Positions 1-11,800 of a stretch of DNA of 64,000 nucleotides are shown here, one piece after another; position 1 is the stretch's first letter; every line of letters begins with the position of its first letter. Both the position numbers and the translations under genes were made by a program. The notes below the pieces were generated by a model. It saw only the letters and a list, made by a program, of their open reading frames with translations. It had not been told where the DNA came from and made no database searches. Source of the DNA: Ottelia alismoides (taxonomy: Eukaryota; Streptophyta; Magnoliopsida; Alismatales; Hydrocharitaceae); the NCBI GenBank assembly GCA_037367405.1, contig JAZKJV010008882.1, forward strand, positions 1,860,001 to 1,924,000, read 5' to 3'.

Positions 1-557
1 TAAGGGACAACTAAATCTTAACATAGATCATCATCGCAATATCATTTCAAATGATTAGTATGTCATCTACATAAAGCACGATGAACACAATGATGTTCCC
101 ACTATGCTTCTTGTATACACATGTCTCATCTGGATTTTTTTTTGAAATCATAAATCTTATGGTTTAATCAAATCATATGTTTCGACTAGAAGAAGCTTGT
201 TTAAACCCATAAATAGATTTCTTCAGCTTGCACACTATGCCTTTCCTAGCTATGAATCCCTACAGCTGCTTCATGTAGATTATTCTCGAGGTATCTATTG
301 CAGAATGTTTTCTTAATATCCGTCTTCCAGATGTTGTAGTCAAAGTATGCAGCTATAGATAGCAATATATTGATGGATTTTAGCACAACCACAAAAGAAA
401 AATGTCCTAACGTAATTGATGTCTTCTCTGTATGTGTAACCCTTGGATACACGCTAAGCCTTAAAAGTCTCCACCTTCCTATTGGGTCCCTATTTCTCTT
501 GAAGATCCATTTACACATAATGAGTTCAACCCCTTTAGGTTGATCTCGAGGATCCAT
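1..557 (-). pseudogene. Copia reverse transcriptase remnant
   Basis: Minus-strand translation of 246-557 shows the start of a copia RT with CKWIFKRNRD and, after decay, a DIKKTFCN stretch matching the usual DIKTAFLNG block. At 62-73 the codons for YVDD are present inside LYVDDILII. Frameshifts and stops separate these blocks, so no functional polymerase is made. The left edge of the window truncates it. Confidence 0.75.
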
Positions 558-879
558 ACACCATTCTTGTGCATGAAGTCTACTTTAAACTTCATTACTA
601 CATCCATCTATCCATGTCATTAACCTCTAATGTTTCATTAAATGAAGTCAGATCATCACTAGACTCATCTCATGCAAGTAATCCATACCTCTCAAGCAGT
701 TTTACCACACTATAACTCTTTCTAAGAGGTACATGTGTGTCATCTCCAATTATCTCTTTAGTTTTTGGTATAGGAACTTTATTGGTCTCACTAAACTCAA
801 TGAGTTCTTTGACTACGTTGTTATCTTGACTCTTAAGGAATTTATCCTCATACATTTGATGTCTTTAGAGACAAATACT

Positions 880-1088
880 TTTCAAGTCTCGGGATCGTGA
901 GGCATGTATCCACTATCATTTTTTACATATCCAATAAAGTAGCACCCTCTGGTGCGAGATTCCAACTTCCTTACATCCACATGACGGATTTTAAGTGCGA
1001 ATTTACGTGGAATCTTGTTAAGAACATAAGTTGCGGTGTCTTTTGCATAGCCCCAGAAATTAAGAGTAAGTTTGCTTTATTAGTGACT
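880..1088 (-). pseudogene. Copia integrase C-terminal remnant
   Basis: Minus-strand translation gives NFWGYAKDTATYVLNKIP followed by a GCYFIGYVKNDSGYMP block, then a stop and KVFVSKDI. This is the classic C-terminal part of copia integrase and the integrase-RT linker. It continues the integrase core found at 2286-2640, from which it is separated by the LTR insertion. Confidence 0.75.
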
Positions 1089-2285
1089 TAGATTTTGCTA
1101 ATGACTCAATTTCTTATTTATTTTTTATCTTGATTAAGTTTTCAATTAGAAGCTCGTAGAAGTTCTTTGATGAAAAGTGCAGAAAGCTAGAAGATGATTC
1201 AAAGCCTAAAGTGACTATGAAAGATTCAACTTGTAGGTTCAAGATTCTGAATCAGATTAATGAAAGACCTAGAGAAAGAATCAATTCCAAAAGCTCAAGT
1301 TTTGAAGATTCTGGATGTTATGTTGAAAAGCAGTCTTATAATTTGTGTATATTGATCAACAAGCAAATCTAAGGTAGAATCATCCACTTCACAAAATCAT
1401 TTTTTGACATGTGATCGATTCCCTTGACACACATGATCGTTCACCCTTTATCGGTCATCTTGTTTTTCATGATCGATCAACCATGATCAACTATTCTTTT
1501 GACCACAATCAATCACTTTTTAAATTGCAGACCAACGGACGTATATGATCAATCACTTTTCTAACATGATTGATCACCTTGTTTATATGATTGATCATTT
1601 CATATATTTTGGAAATCAGAAGGTTGGCACTTTCCATTTTTTGGAAACAACAACTCTTCTGAGATCAACCCTATATAAGGGACCCTATGACTCATCGTTT
1701 GAGATACACAACCAAGAGAAACATCCTCTACTCTCAAAAGAAAAGAAAGAGTGATTTTTTTGTGATATTCGAGTTCTAACAGCATTTCTGCTCTCTCGAG
1801 CTCTCTTCAATCCAAAGCCTTTTCCTATTGAAGTTGTTTGTGCTCTATGTGCTCTATTACGATCATCTTCATCATTCTCAAGCATATTCTACGCTTAAAG
1901 TCTTTAAGCCTTTGAATTCAAGTCTCATTACTTAGCTATATTTTGTTTAGCATTTTTCTATATAGGTGTCCAAGTTGTGGATTCCGTTCTTTGAGAGATA
2001 AAATCTTCTTTTGGGAGTTGTCCCAGAAAGGGTGGAGTTGTACGAGGTTGTGCTTCGCTCGAGTTAAAGTAGTGTTGAAATAGTGGAAACGTGCTTCATC
2101 GAGAGCACAAAGGGGAAATCCTAGAACATGGTTCTGGGTCGTGATTTTCACTCGCTTGGATTTCCACTTAAAAATACTTGTCTGTGTGGTATGTTATATG
2201 TCCAACTAAGTGGTTTACAAATGGTTTTTTAATAGGATATTGTTATTGGAATAATTGTTTAGTGCACAATTTTCATCCCTCTTGT
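1089..2285 (+). mobile_element. Solo LTR inserted in the copia integrase
   Basis: This stretch interrupts the copia integrase between its core and C-terminal parts. It looks like a promoter-bearing LTR. A U3-like part (about 1390-1620) is dense in GATCGATCA-type words, a TATA motif (ctatataagg) lies at about 1671, and a long pyrimidine-rich 5' leader follows. Near 2155 is the ggatttccactt block also seen in the LTR at 62.8-63.9 kb (gggtttccacgt). No internal coding region is present, so a solo LTR is the simplest reading. Exact ends and the target duplication were not resolved. Confidence 0.55.
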
Positions 2286-2640
2286 GTCAGACTCACAAGA
2301 TTCAATATTGAGCTCAACATGTCGAACATGGTTCTTTTGCATCTCTCTGCAACTCTATTGAGTTGAGAAGGACCAATATCAAAAATTATTCATGTAACTT
2401 TAAGGTACTCTTTGAATTCATCTAAGTTGTATTCGACAACTTGGCCAGATTGAATTCCTTTGATCTTCCTTCTTGTTTGTTTCCGAATCAAAGCTTTAAA
2501 TTCTTTGAACATTTCAAAGGTTTCAGATTTTGTGGCATTATAGGATGTCGTATAGTGGATCATTAATGAATATCGTGTAATATTGATGTCCATTAAGAGT
2601 TGAGATACAAAATAGCCCAAATACATCGGTATGTATTAGG
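2286..2640 (-). pseudogene. Copia integrase core remnant
   Basis: Minus-strand translation shows a decayed core domain with EMFKEFKALI, a QTRRKIKGIQSGQVVEY stretch corresponding to the usual KIK.LRSDNGGEY block, and DEFKEYLK. Further left, QLNRVAERCKRTMFDMLS matches the conserved QNGVAERKNRTL block. The catalytic aspartate appears lost (SGQ in place of SDN), so the domain is dead. Confidence 0.7.
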
Positions 2641-3370
2641 TCATGGGTGCCCTAGACGTTTTATCTCGAATGCAATGCTCGCAGGCTGGTAAATCTTGAA
2701 CTTTCAAAGAAAATCCAAAGGCCCATCTTTTACCTGTCTATTGATCCCATCAACAAACACATGCCCAAGTCTTTGATGCCAGACCATCGTCAAATGATAT
2801 CCATCCTCCCTTTATCTTTTGGGAGTATTATCATCATTATGAGTGGTATTAACATTCATGACTGGTTCAACCATATCCAATCCATAGAATCCACCTAGTG
2901 TTAGAAAACAATTCGATATAAAATTACCATAGCGACTTATGATAAGTTAATCACAAAATAGAAAAGTATATTCGTGTCTAACTATATTAGATATAGATAA
3001 TAAGTTCCTTAAACATCCAGAACATAGAGACATTCTCTAATAAGTAGAATCTTCCACTAAATAATGATAGTGTGCAGGTTCCAACAGTGATCGCTGCAAT
3101 AGTTGCATTAAGTCCCATTCGAATGAATATCTCTCCATCATCAACTTTTTTAGCTTCTTGAAATAGATGCAATAATTTGCATACATGAATAGAAGCATCA
3201 AAATGAACAATCCAACTTCCTTCTCATCCTACGACTAAGTTGGTTTCAATGATGAAAATAAATGTGTTATGTGGATGGAGCTATACCTTTGCTTTTTTCA
3301 AAAGATTTAGGTATTCTAAACAATTACATTTCCAGTGTCCCGGCTTATTACAATAGAGGCAGACATCTGT
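2640..3370 (-). pseudogene. Copia gag zinc knuckle, protease and GAG-pre-integrase remnants
   Basis: At 3330-3370 the minus strand encodes CLYCNKPGHWKC, a CX2CX4HX4C zinc knuckle of a copia gag. Downstream are a DGEIFIRMG block with a SGRFYLLENV stretch, typical of the segment after the copia protease, and then LTMVWHQRLGHVFVDGINR, the GAG-pre-integrase motif with its conserved H and LGH. Several stops interrupt the frame. Confidence 0.75.
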
Positions 3371-4700
3371 CTTCTTCGATGTCAGATAAATGAAAGCTTT
3401 AGAAGATTGGCCAACAACTTGATCTTTTTTCTTCTTCTCTTGGATCAGACCTTTCCAAGATCATTGCTTCATGCCCTATTTTTCCTTTAACCTATGCAAC
3501 CATTGCACTACCAAAAGGACATTCTTTATTCATAATTTCCTTGGAGGACTTTAACGTAGAAAGTGTATAGTTCACATCTCCAATATCTCTTTCAGATTCA
3601 AAAGGATGCCCTTATTGGATGCAATGTCTACATGTTACTTCCGAAGCATATTAGACAACGATCCAAGAATGTAGCAAGAGCGATTGAATGATCCATGTCC
3701 CACTGCTTATTGAAATCTCAAATATCCTCTATTTGAGGATTCTCATCCATATATTAGAGCACATACCCTAATAGTTGCAAGTACAAGTTTCAAACTATGT
3801 ATCCAATCAGAATAATTCGATCTTGTTAACTAATTGGCTTATAGTAGCCTTTGAGTGGGTTAAGGGATATCCATAGAAATTAAAGGTTGTAACTTTTAGT
3901 AAATCTTGATTTAGGTGAATTATTTTATATCAAGATCTTTGCACATTTTTGTACTTTAGAAGCCCTTCGTTCATTAACTTTCAAATCATTAGGTATGTTT
4001 AGCCAATTACCTCAAGCATGATTTGGGTCTTCTTTCCACTTTCATTGTATCGCAATAATAACATAAAATTCAACTACCATGAAAGACGCAGGAACTCTTT
4101 CCACCTTGCGAATCCAACTTGCATTCCCGATTCGATCTTCAACACACATGCCCAACACATAGATGGATGGTGTTGGCATGCTGTTAATTAAATCAACCGT
4201 CAATGAGGAGAAATTATACGTTATCTATAATCCAATATCGCCTCAATAATATGAGGAATATTATTGAAATCACCACGCATGACTCATACTTTACGAGAAA
4301 CGTAGAGTTCGATCCATGTGAGCTTGTATTCCAGATTCATGACTTCGCATGAGCATCTTCAAAAATGCAATCCATGATGGCAGAGCTCTTCGTAATGACA
4401 AGAGATCATGAACATCATTATATGGGTTTCCATATCATGTTTAAATGATTGATTAATCGTTTTGAATCATATTCTCATGATTAATCAATGGAGAAAAAAG
4501 TTAAGAATGGATTAATAATCTATTCCTAACAAACACATACAAGATGGTTGAGGACTTCACCTCACAGGATCATGATATCAATCTGATTTATTACCATAGA
4601 ATGTTGTTGGGTATGTTTGGATGGATTGTTGCCTGTTACTTTCTCTTCCAATGGGGCCCTCGCTATATTTTCTAGTTTAATACCATGGATTAAAGTCTCA

Positions 4701-5049
4701 TCAACAACTTCCTAGAATACTGGTAAACAGTCTCACTCCCAAATATAGTCACCAATTTGAGCACCAGTGTGCCTTAAAGAGGTGGAGTGAGATTGATTAT
4801 GGAAACAGGGATTGGAATACTGTAAAGTGTAAACCACCACAAAGTCAGACAATTAAAAGTTCCTACACTTTACCCAGCTGATTCTAAACAAAGAACCATA
4901 TTTAATGAATCCTTGATTTACATAGAAATACCAGAAAAATCAAATCTTTGAGATAAAAACTGCAACTCTAAGACCAGAAACGATTTCAAACACAGCACAA
5001 ATTCATCATAAAAATTACAAGTAAAATAAGTCTCCCACAAGATAATTTA
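4701..5049. other. No recognisable feature
   Basis: This AT-rich stretch lies between the copia remnant and the GIP1 3' UTR. No open frame, tRNA-like sequence or repeat boundary was recognised. It may contain the eroded 5' end of the minus-strand copia element. Confidence 0.4.
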
Positions 5050-5563
5050 AACATTATATCAATCAGTGCGACAAACCTCAATGCCAGAGAATAAAATATA
5101 AATATGGGTACGAAAATGAATAAAGTCCTCATTCACCAACATCACACAGCTTGGACTGTTGCTATATTTGCTTTTTGCAGTAGACCATTTAAAACAAAGG
5201 CAAAAAAAAGGAAAAGATGCCTTAAGTTAAATCAATGCTTAGTCTACAAGGGGCAAAGAACACTGCTCTTGTTAGACGAGTTAATAATTACGGTTTGGGT
5301 TCCGATATTGGACGAATAACGACTGCAATATACCACAATGAGTCCCACACTCACTTTAAGTCGAACACATTTCAGAAACTACTACTCACAGACGGAAGGA
5401 GCAGGACATGGGACCGGATGGCAGGCAGGCCTACAATTACACTAATGGCATCACTAATAGATCTTCATTGTGGGCCAGGGTCGGCTAACGGTTGAAGCAC
5501 GCCGTGTGCTCTACCTGCCACGGCCCCAAGACGGCCTGTCGAGTAAGGCAAAGTGGAAGGAAA
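5050..5563 (-). other. Probable 3' UTR of the GIP1-like gene
   Basis: The sequence follows the stop codon at 5564-5566 on the minus strand. It has no transposon signatures and is less AT-rich than the flanking DNA near the stop. The downstream end is a guess, because no canonical AATAAA could be fixed with confidence. Confidence 0.4.
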
Positions 5564-5860
5564 TTAGTAATTGCTTTGCCAAAGTTGATGAGAAGACTGC
5601 GATGGAATGCCCTGTGACCGATTCAAATTCCCAGAATTTGGATTTTGTGGGTGTTCTTGAGAGGGCCCTGCATGGGAATAGAAGTTTGAAAATGCAGGAG
5701 TTCCGTACTGTGATTGCTGCTGCTGCTGTTGCTGTTGTGATTGCCGATAACCACTGTGCTGACTCTGTCCCTGAAGATTGTAAAAAGCATTTGTCGGTAA
5801 TGAAGGTATTGTTCTTGAACTGGCGGCCGCTTGTTGGAGCCACAAGGCAGAATTTTCACC
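5564..5860 (-). CDS. GIP1-like terminal exon
   Basis: After a 74-bp intron with a GTTAG acceptor the exon reads GENSALWLQQAAASSRTIPS, then FYNLQGQSQHSGYRQ, a run of eight glutamines, and FSNFYSHAGPSQEH. It ends QLWQSNY at the TAA codon (minus strand, 5564-5566). This agrees with the ...QxWQNSY C-terminus common in the family. Confidence 0.93.
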   Translation of the reverse strand, partial: GENSALWLQQAAASSRTIPSLPTNAFYNLQGQSQHSGYRQSQQQQQQQQSQYGTPAFSNFYSHAGPSQEHPQNPNSGNLNRSQGIPSQSSHQLWQSNY

Positions 5861-8800
5861 CTAACATGGAATAAAATATTTATAAATAGTTGCAAAAAGT
5901 GGGTGCTTAGACAAAACCGAGCGCCAATGCTTACCTGTTGGAGGGAGCTGTAATGGCTTCCATCTTTAAATTGATGAGATGACAAAGTGTCGTTATATCC
6001 CAGGGTTGTGCTTGCAGAGACAGTCTGTGGATTAAGCATGAAGCTTCCAGGTATGTTAGCAGAACTTCCAAATCCACCGTAGCTAGATTGCATGATTGCA
6101 GATTCTGGTAAGCTGCTCACAGATGCACTGTTTTTATACTGCGGTAATGCATACTTGATGCCCGCACTATGAACGGCTGCAGGCGATTGATGGTATGCGT
6201 TGCTGCCAGTATAAGCTTGTTGAAATGCAGCAGAAGGCAAATAAGTGTAACTGGGAGGAAGGAAAGGGTAGCTGATCATGTTGGTAAAGGGCCCAAAAGG
6301 AAGAGATGGTTGTGAGTAGTGGGGAACAGGCAAATGCTGAGGAACGCTGTGGCCTGTTGGTAAACCAGAGCTTGTAGAAGGCTGGTTGGTTGGTTGAAGC
6401 ATAGAAAATAAACTGGGTTTCACACTCTGAAATTGAAATAAAGTTTAGACACAAGACATGTTAGTGTGCACACATGAAATTATAATGGCAATTCTAAAAA
6501 TGGCATTGCAAACTTGCAAAATCACAAAAGCAGATAAAGAATCTCCGAAATGCATCACATAAGACATTCAGACCATGACAGATGCTGTAGGGGTGAGCAA
6601 TGGAAGTACTGAAGAAAAGATATAAAACAAAGACTGGGCTGAGCAGCAAATCATGCAGTATAGAAAATCATTTCAATGACTATAATATACCATGCAGTAA
6701 TAGAAGACATTTCGACTGGAAAGAAAGAGATAAGGTGCAACATCTAGGAGCTAGATCAGACCTGACAGTCTGTTGAGTTTGGACCCATCAACAATCATGC
6801 AAAATATCTAAACCAAGTTGTTTAGTAGTATTCACTAAGTACCCATTCTCACTTCTTCCAAAGTATCCAATGTAGAAGATCCGGACATGGCTCAAAATTT
6901 CAGCGAATTTTGCTGACATTTCGCCGATATGTCAGTTTCGCCAAGTTTGCGAAATCGACACCGACATTGCGAATTTCAGGCTTCCTTCTTTGCATTTTCA
7001 CTACCGTGAGGCAGATTTCGGCGAAATATTAGTGACATGTCAGCGATATGTCAGTTTCGCCAGGGAATCGATATGTTGACAAAATCGATATTTAAGGCCT
7101 TGGATCTGAACCGTCATCGATATGTTGGCAAAATCGATATTTACGGCCTTGGATCTGAATCGTCATTAAAGAAGACCGGACCTAACTTATCGGGTTTGGA
7201 CCCAAATTGAACTATACCGACAACTGCCCAAAATATTTAAACCCAAGTCAATAAGTGGCAGACATCCATTACATTAGCCATGCTTCCTTTGGCTGAGTAT
7301 CTGATGCGCTAATATTGTGGGGTGTCACATATAGATTGTAGCGTAAAATCCATCTTGACAGCCTCCATCCGAAGGCAACCAACTCCATAAAATTACAAAT
7401 AGAGCCAGCCGTACATTTTAAATAAAAAAACAAAAACCTTTAGATATCCGATTCAAAATATCATAAACAAATCCTTTTTGTTATTATACCAACTATAAAC
7501 AAATTATAACTTGTAAAATCCACAAAACATAGAATGAATTAATCAATCCCCGCATATTGGAAAAGGGTTTGTGTTTTATTCTTGCAATAAATTTGATCTC
7601 GGGATAAAACAAAGACCAAGTGCAAATGGCAATAAACAACGAATAATATGTCAACAAGAAATCTTTCTCCTACTTTAAGAGGGGTCCGCCGCAAGAAAAC
7701 ATGGCCACCTTTTTTTAGTTGGTAAATATTAAAATTTTGCTCCTTTCAATAGTAGGCATATAGTTCAATGGGTTCTTTAGGTCATGTATACTATCCACAT
7801 AGCAGCATATTCGGATAAATATACCACGCACGCGATTCATATTCCTAAAGCCATTGACCTGGAACTTACATATTTTATTTTATTTTTTGGGGGTTTTTAG
7901 CCGTTATGTACATCTGAGATATTCCAATATCAGTTACCCTTTTTGGGCACATTAGTTGCACCCCCGACTTCTTGTTGTTCTATCACTTGTACCCTCGGGT
8001 TAGTTGGTGCTCATCCCCAACGCAAACAGACGTTAACTTTGGGTACACATCGGGAATTAAATTAAAAAAAAATAAGCTAACATCCCTTTCTTCCACCTCC
8101 CCCATCCTCTTCCTCCCCTTTCTCTTCATCCCCTCCAACGCCTCCTCCGCCCTGAGCTCCTCCCCCATCCCCTCCGGCCCGCACCTCCCCCTCCACCTCA
8201 AGCTTCTCACCCCCCTCCCCCCACCACCTCCCCTCCGCCCCCTTAGAAGATTGTCACCATGAAATCTGCCTCATTAAAAACACAAACAAAGGTGACCTTC
8301 TGACCAAAACCAAGTGGACGATCAAAATACCAAAAGTCTGACACCATTTAACGATATCTATAGGACATTACTTAATCATTACAGAGCGGAGATATGAACC
8401 CTAATTTTGAATGGCCAAGCATCACAGTACGGCTCCGATCGCCATGAGAGAACCACTGATGCTTCTTACCCTCCTCCTGATCACCGCCGAGGGCGGCAAG
8501 GGATCCCACCACCCCTTGGCCACCTCAGAGCTTAGGACCGCCTGCTGAATCGTTGGCAACTACCCGCCTCTCACGAAGGCCCCGCTCGTGTTCCACCAAA
8601 TCTCCCTGAATGACCCCGACAAACCCACGGTCCTTCCCTGGCTCTCCTCCCTATCCTCCCCTACCCCGTTGTGCCGTGACCATCGTCTGTCTAGGAGCCA
8701 CCACCTTCGAGGTGATGGAGGACGTGCGGGGGAAGACGATGGAGGAGTACTGGCACCAAAAGGGGCACGGGTACCCGATGATGGTTGTGGAGGAGCAAAT

Positions 8801-11800
8801 CGCGATGGTGGACTTACTGCTGCAGTACGAGTCGTTCCTGGAGTAGGTGAGGGGGATGTACATGAGCGAGGTCACGTGCAACGAGTACAATGTTGGGTGG
8901 TTCAAGGAGGGAGGGAAGGGGAGGAGGAGAGTGAAGATCGTGTGCTTCACATGTGACACTGCCACCATGTACTCGCGCCCCATCGAGGGCATCCGGGCCA
9001 TCGTCGATCTTGAGGAGATGAAGATCGTGGAGTATCACAATCACTCCATGATGCTCATACCCTTACCCCTCGACACCGACTACCGTGGGCCGAGGCTCCA
9101 CCTGCATGCGTGCTCCGATCTCGATGGACGTCCGTTCAGCCTTCAATGGCCACACCTCTCCTCCGCCCTTAGCTCCTCCCGCCGCCCCTGCACCTCCTCC
9201 TCCGCCCAGAGAAAGGAAGAAGAACAAATAGAGGAAGAAGATGATGAAGAAATCTGGACAATTATGCCCCTCTTAACCGCACCATGATTTTAAAAAATCA
9301 TGATTAAGTTCAATTCATTAACGGATAAACTGACGAAGGGACACAAATGATAGAATGATAAGAAGTCGAGGGCACGATTGATATTCCCAAAAATGGAGGG
9401 GCGTAACCGACATTGAAATACCTCAGAGGTGCACAATTGATAAAAGCCCTTGATTTTTTTTCGTTTTTGAGAGCATTTGTAATTTTATGTGTGACTTCTG
9501 CTAAGGTTATTGTTTCTTATACATTATTCTCGTGTACATTTTGTTTCACTTCGTAGTCCCCGCACATGCATACACAAATATATTAAAATAAACATATATA
9601 TCTACATATATAGATATATGTTATGTATATGTACATCTACCTACACATATATAAATATGCATGTAGGTATGTGGATACGTTTAACAAGTACTAATATTTC
9701 TTTTGCAAAGTATAATTGTTAATTACAAAGCAATATATACGGTAAAAATGAACTACTTTTTAATTTTTAAAACACAATATTAATAAGCTCAAACGGAAAT
9801 ACAATTATGAAATTTTGTAAAAATCTTGAAAGGTGATAATTTATTAATTATATGCAACAATACATATACTTATATATTGAAAGTTATAAGATTAACTAAT
9901 TGACATACAAAATATCTATAGTATATATCGACTATGTCGCTTGTATATGAAAGATATTAAAATAATCAAATATCCATCAGGTGCACCTCTAACTTACATA
10001 GATGTGTGCGTAGTGTACTCGTACACACACATGCACAAGAATGGAGTCGTTTACCCTTTAAGCGACGTCGGCTACATAAATCCTTCGCTAGATATATCTA
10101 ATTTGGGTTCGTACCCAATCTTGGATCCAAAAAAAATCCCTTTTAATAGTATCCTTTACACAACTATTTGTTTTACCAAATCTCCTCTTATAAGGATCTT
10201 CTTCCAACTTATCACAAATCCGCACGGAATCAACAGATAGCCTATTTTCACATGCATTAACATGTTTCACTCATTTTGTCTTATGTATACTCCAAGGCAA
10301 CCTCTAATATAATCCTCTTGTAGCAAATCCAGATACTTTCATGTGCGGTCCCATATCCATCAGAGCGCCTTAGCTACAGGCATACAATACATGTATACAG
10401 TTAACTATCCAACACTTGCTATCATAAAACAGTGCAAGTCCCGCCGCAGCTTGGTCAAATTTACCTTCAAGCTTCAAAGGCATCTTCTTTATCATAGGAG
10501 GCAACTCCTTTCTTCAATCACCATGCATTGATTGCATGATGGCATCGCCATTAATTATTCCATTCATTCAAAATAAGGATATTTGTATTTAAATACATAT
10601 ATATATATAAGTGGAATGTAGAACTCGGTTATTTTGCATGGCGTTTGTTGGCCTCGTTATATGGAGAAAGTCTAGGCTTACAGTGAGAACAAACAAAAAC
10701 AAATATATAAACAAAACAAATATATAAATATTCCCGAAGGAGTGGCGCTCAAAATCTAACTATGCTGCTCACACCCCAACGTTTTGAAAACCAGAGCATA
10801 AATATACTTCATGCTCGGGTTATCACAAAAGTGCTCAAATAGAAATCATGAGATGTCTGATTATAAAATGAACATTGAGTCGAGCGTCTAAAGATGACCT
10901 ATCTAGACAAGGTCCATAATAAGTGGGCATTGACCACCAGAAGCTTGGTGTGCTCGTAAAACATAGGATTATTGTTGTATCATATACATGTTGTCACATC
11001 TCAGCTCCATCAATCTGCAATAAAATATGCGAAGCTCTATAAGAACTTCCTGGATCCATTGAATTTCTAATGCAACCTGAGTCATTGACATGTATTCATT
11101 CTCTTCACTAGAGCATGAGACAACTCCTTGTTTCTTGCTCCATATGACTAAGTTTCCCCTTAGCTAAGTACAGAACTCGTGCTGGATTTTCAGCCGGCCA
11201 AGCCTCAACTGTAATCGGCATCGTCGTGTGCAGTAATGTCAAACGATGAACATGTAGTGAGAAAGAGACCATTCCTTGGGTTGTCTTGAAGCACCTCAGT
11301 AATATCAAGGTGGCATCCCAGAAGACATGGATTAGTCTACTAATAAACTGACTAAGTTTTTGCATTGGTAAGGAAATATCAAGTCTCGTGATATCGAGGT
11401 GGAGAAGCCTCCTTACTAGTCCATGATACTACACTTCACATCAACCAAATTGCCCCACCTCGTATGATCAATCCTGGAGATTCATAGGAATCTGAGTAAG
11501 GTTGTTGCCTAAAATGCCAGCCTCATGTAGTTGGTTAGGTTGTTGCCTAAAATGCCAGCCTCATGTAGTTGATCTATGTAACAGATAATGTCATGTTGAA
11601 AGCTACCTCCAGCATGAAAAAGTGCTTAATGGGCCCCCAAATCCTTGATCAAGAAGTATTCAACTACCAACTTCAGCTCGGAACTACATTGCCCATCATC
11701 ACATGTCAGAGTAACGTCATTGACATGGACCAACATGCCAACCATGCCTCTCAGTCCTCCGGCTAAAGAAAGAATGATGAGAAGACGACCTGACAAAGCC

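Larger units (their letters stand above)
1..4700 (-). mobile_element. Decayed Ty1-copia retrotransposon, minus strand, cut by the window edge
   Basis: The minus strand carries scattered but collinear Ty1-copia domains. In coding order they are a CCHC zinc knuckle near 3330-3370, a protease-like stretch near 2990-3260, a GAG-pre-integrase stretch near 2640-2860, an integrase core near 2286-2640, the integrase C-terminal part at 880-1088, and reverse transcriptase at 1-557. The RNase H and 3' LTR would lie left of base 1. Stops and frame changes are everywhere, so this is an old, dead copy. It is split by an LTR insertion at about 1089-2285. The right end is uncertain, because no primer binding site or LTR was recognised near 4700. 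Confidence 0.8.

Noticed and set aside
5511..5874. Plus-strand frames over the GIP1 terminal exons
   Set aside because: They are shadows of the minus-strand exons, which have family similarity and splice sites.
8443..9090. Functional copper amine oxidase gene
   Set aside because: An early stop, a frameshift and the absence of the whole catalytic domain exclude an enzyme. The flanking inverted repeats mark it as captured DNA.
9505..10530. Small frames in AT-rich intron DNA
   Set aside because: They have low complexity (Tyr, Ile and His runs from TA repeats) and no resemblance to proteins.
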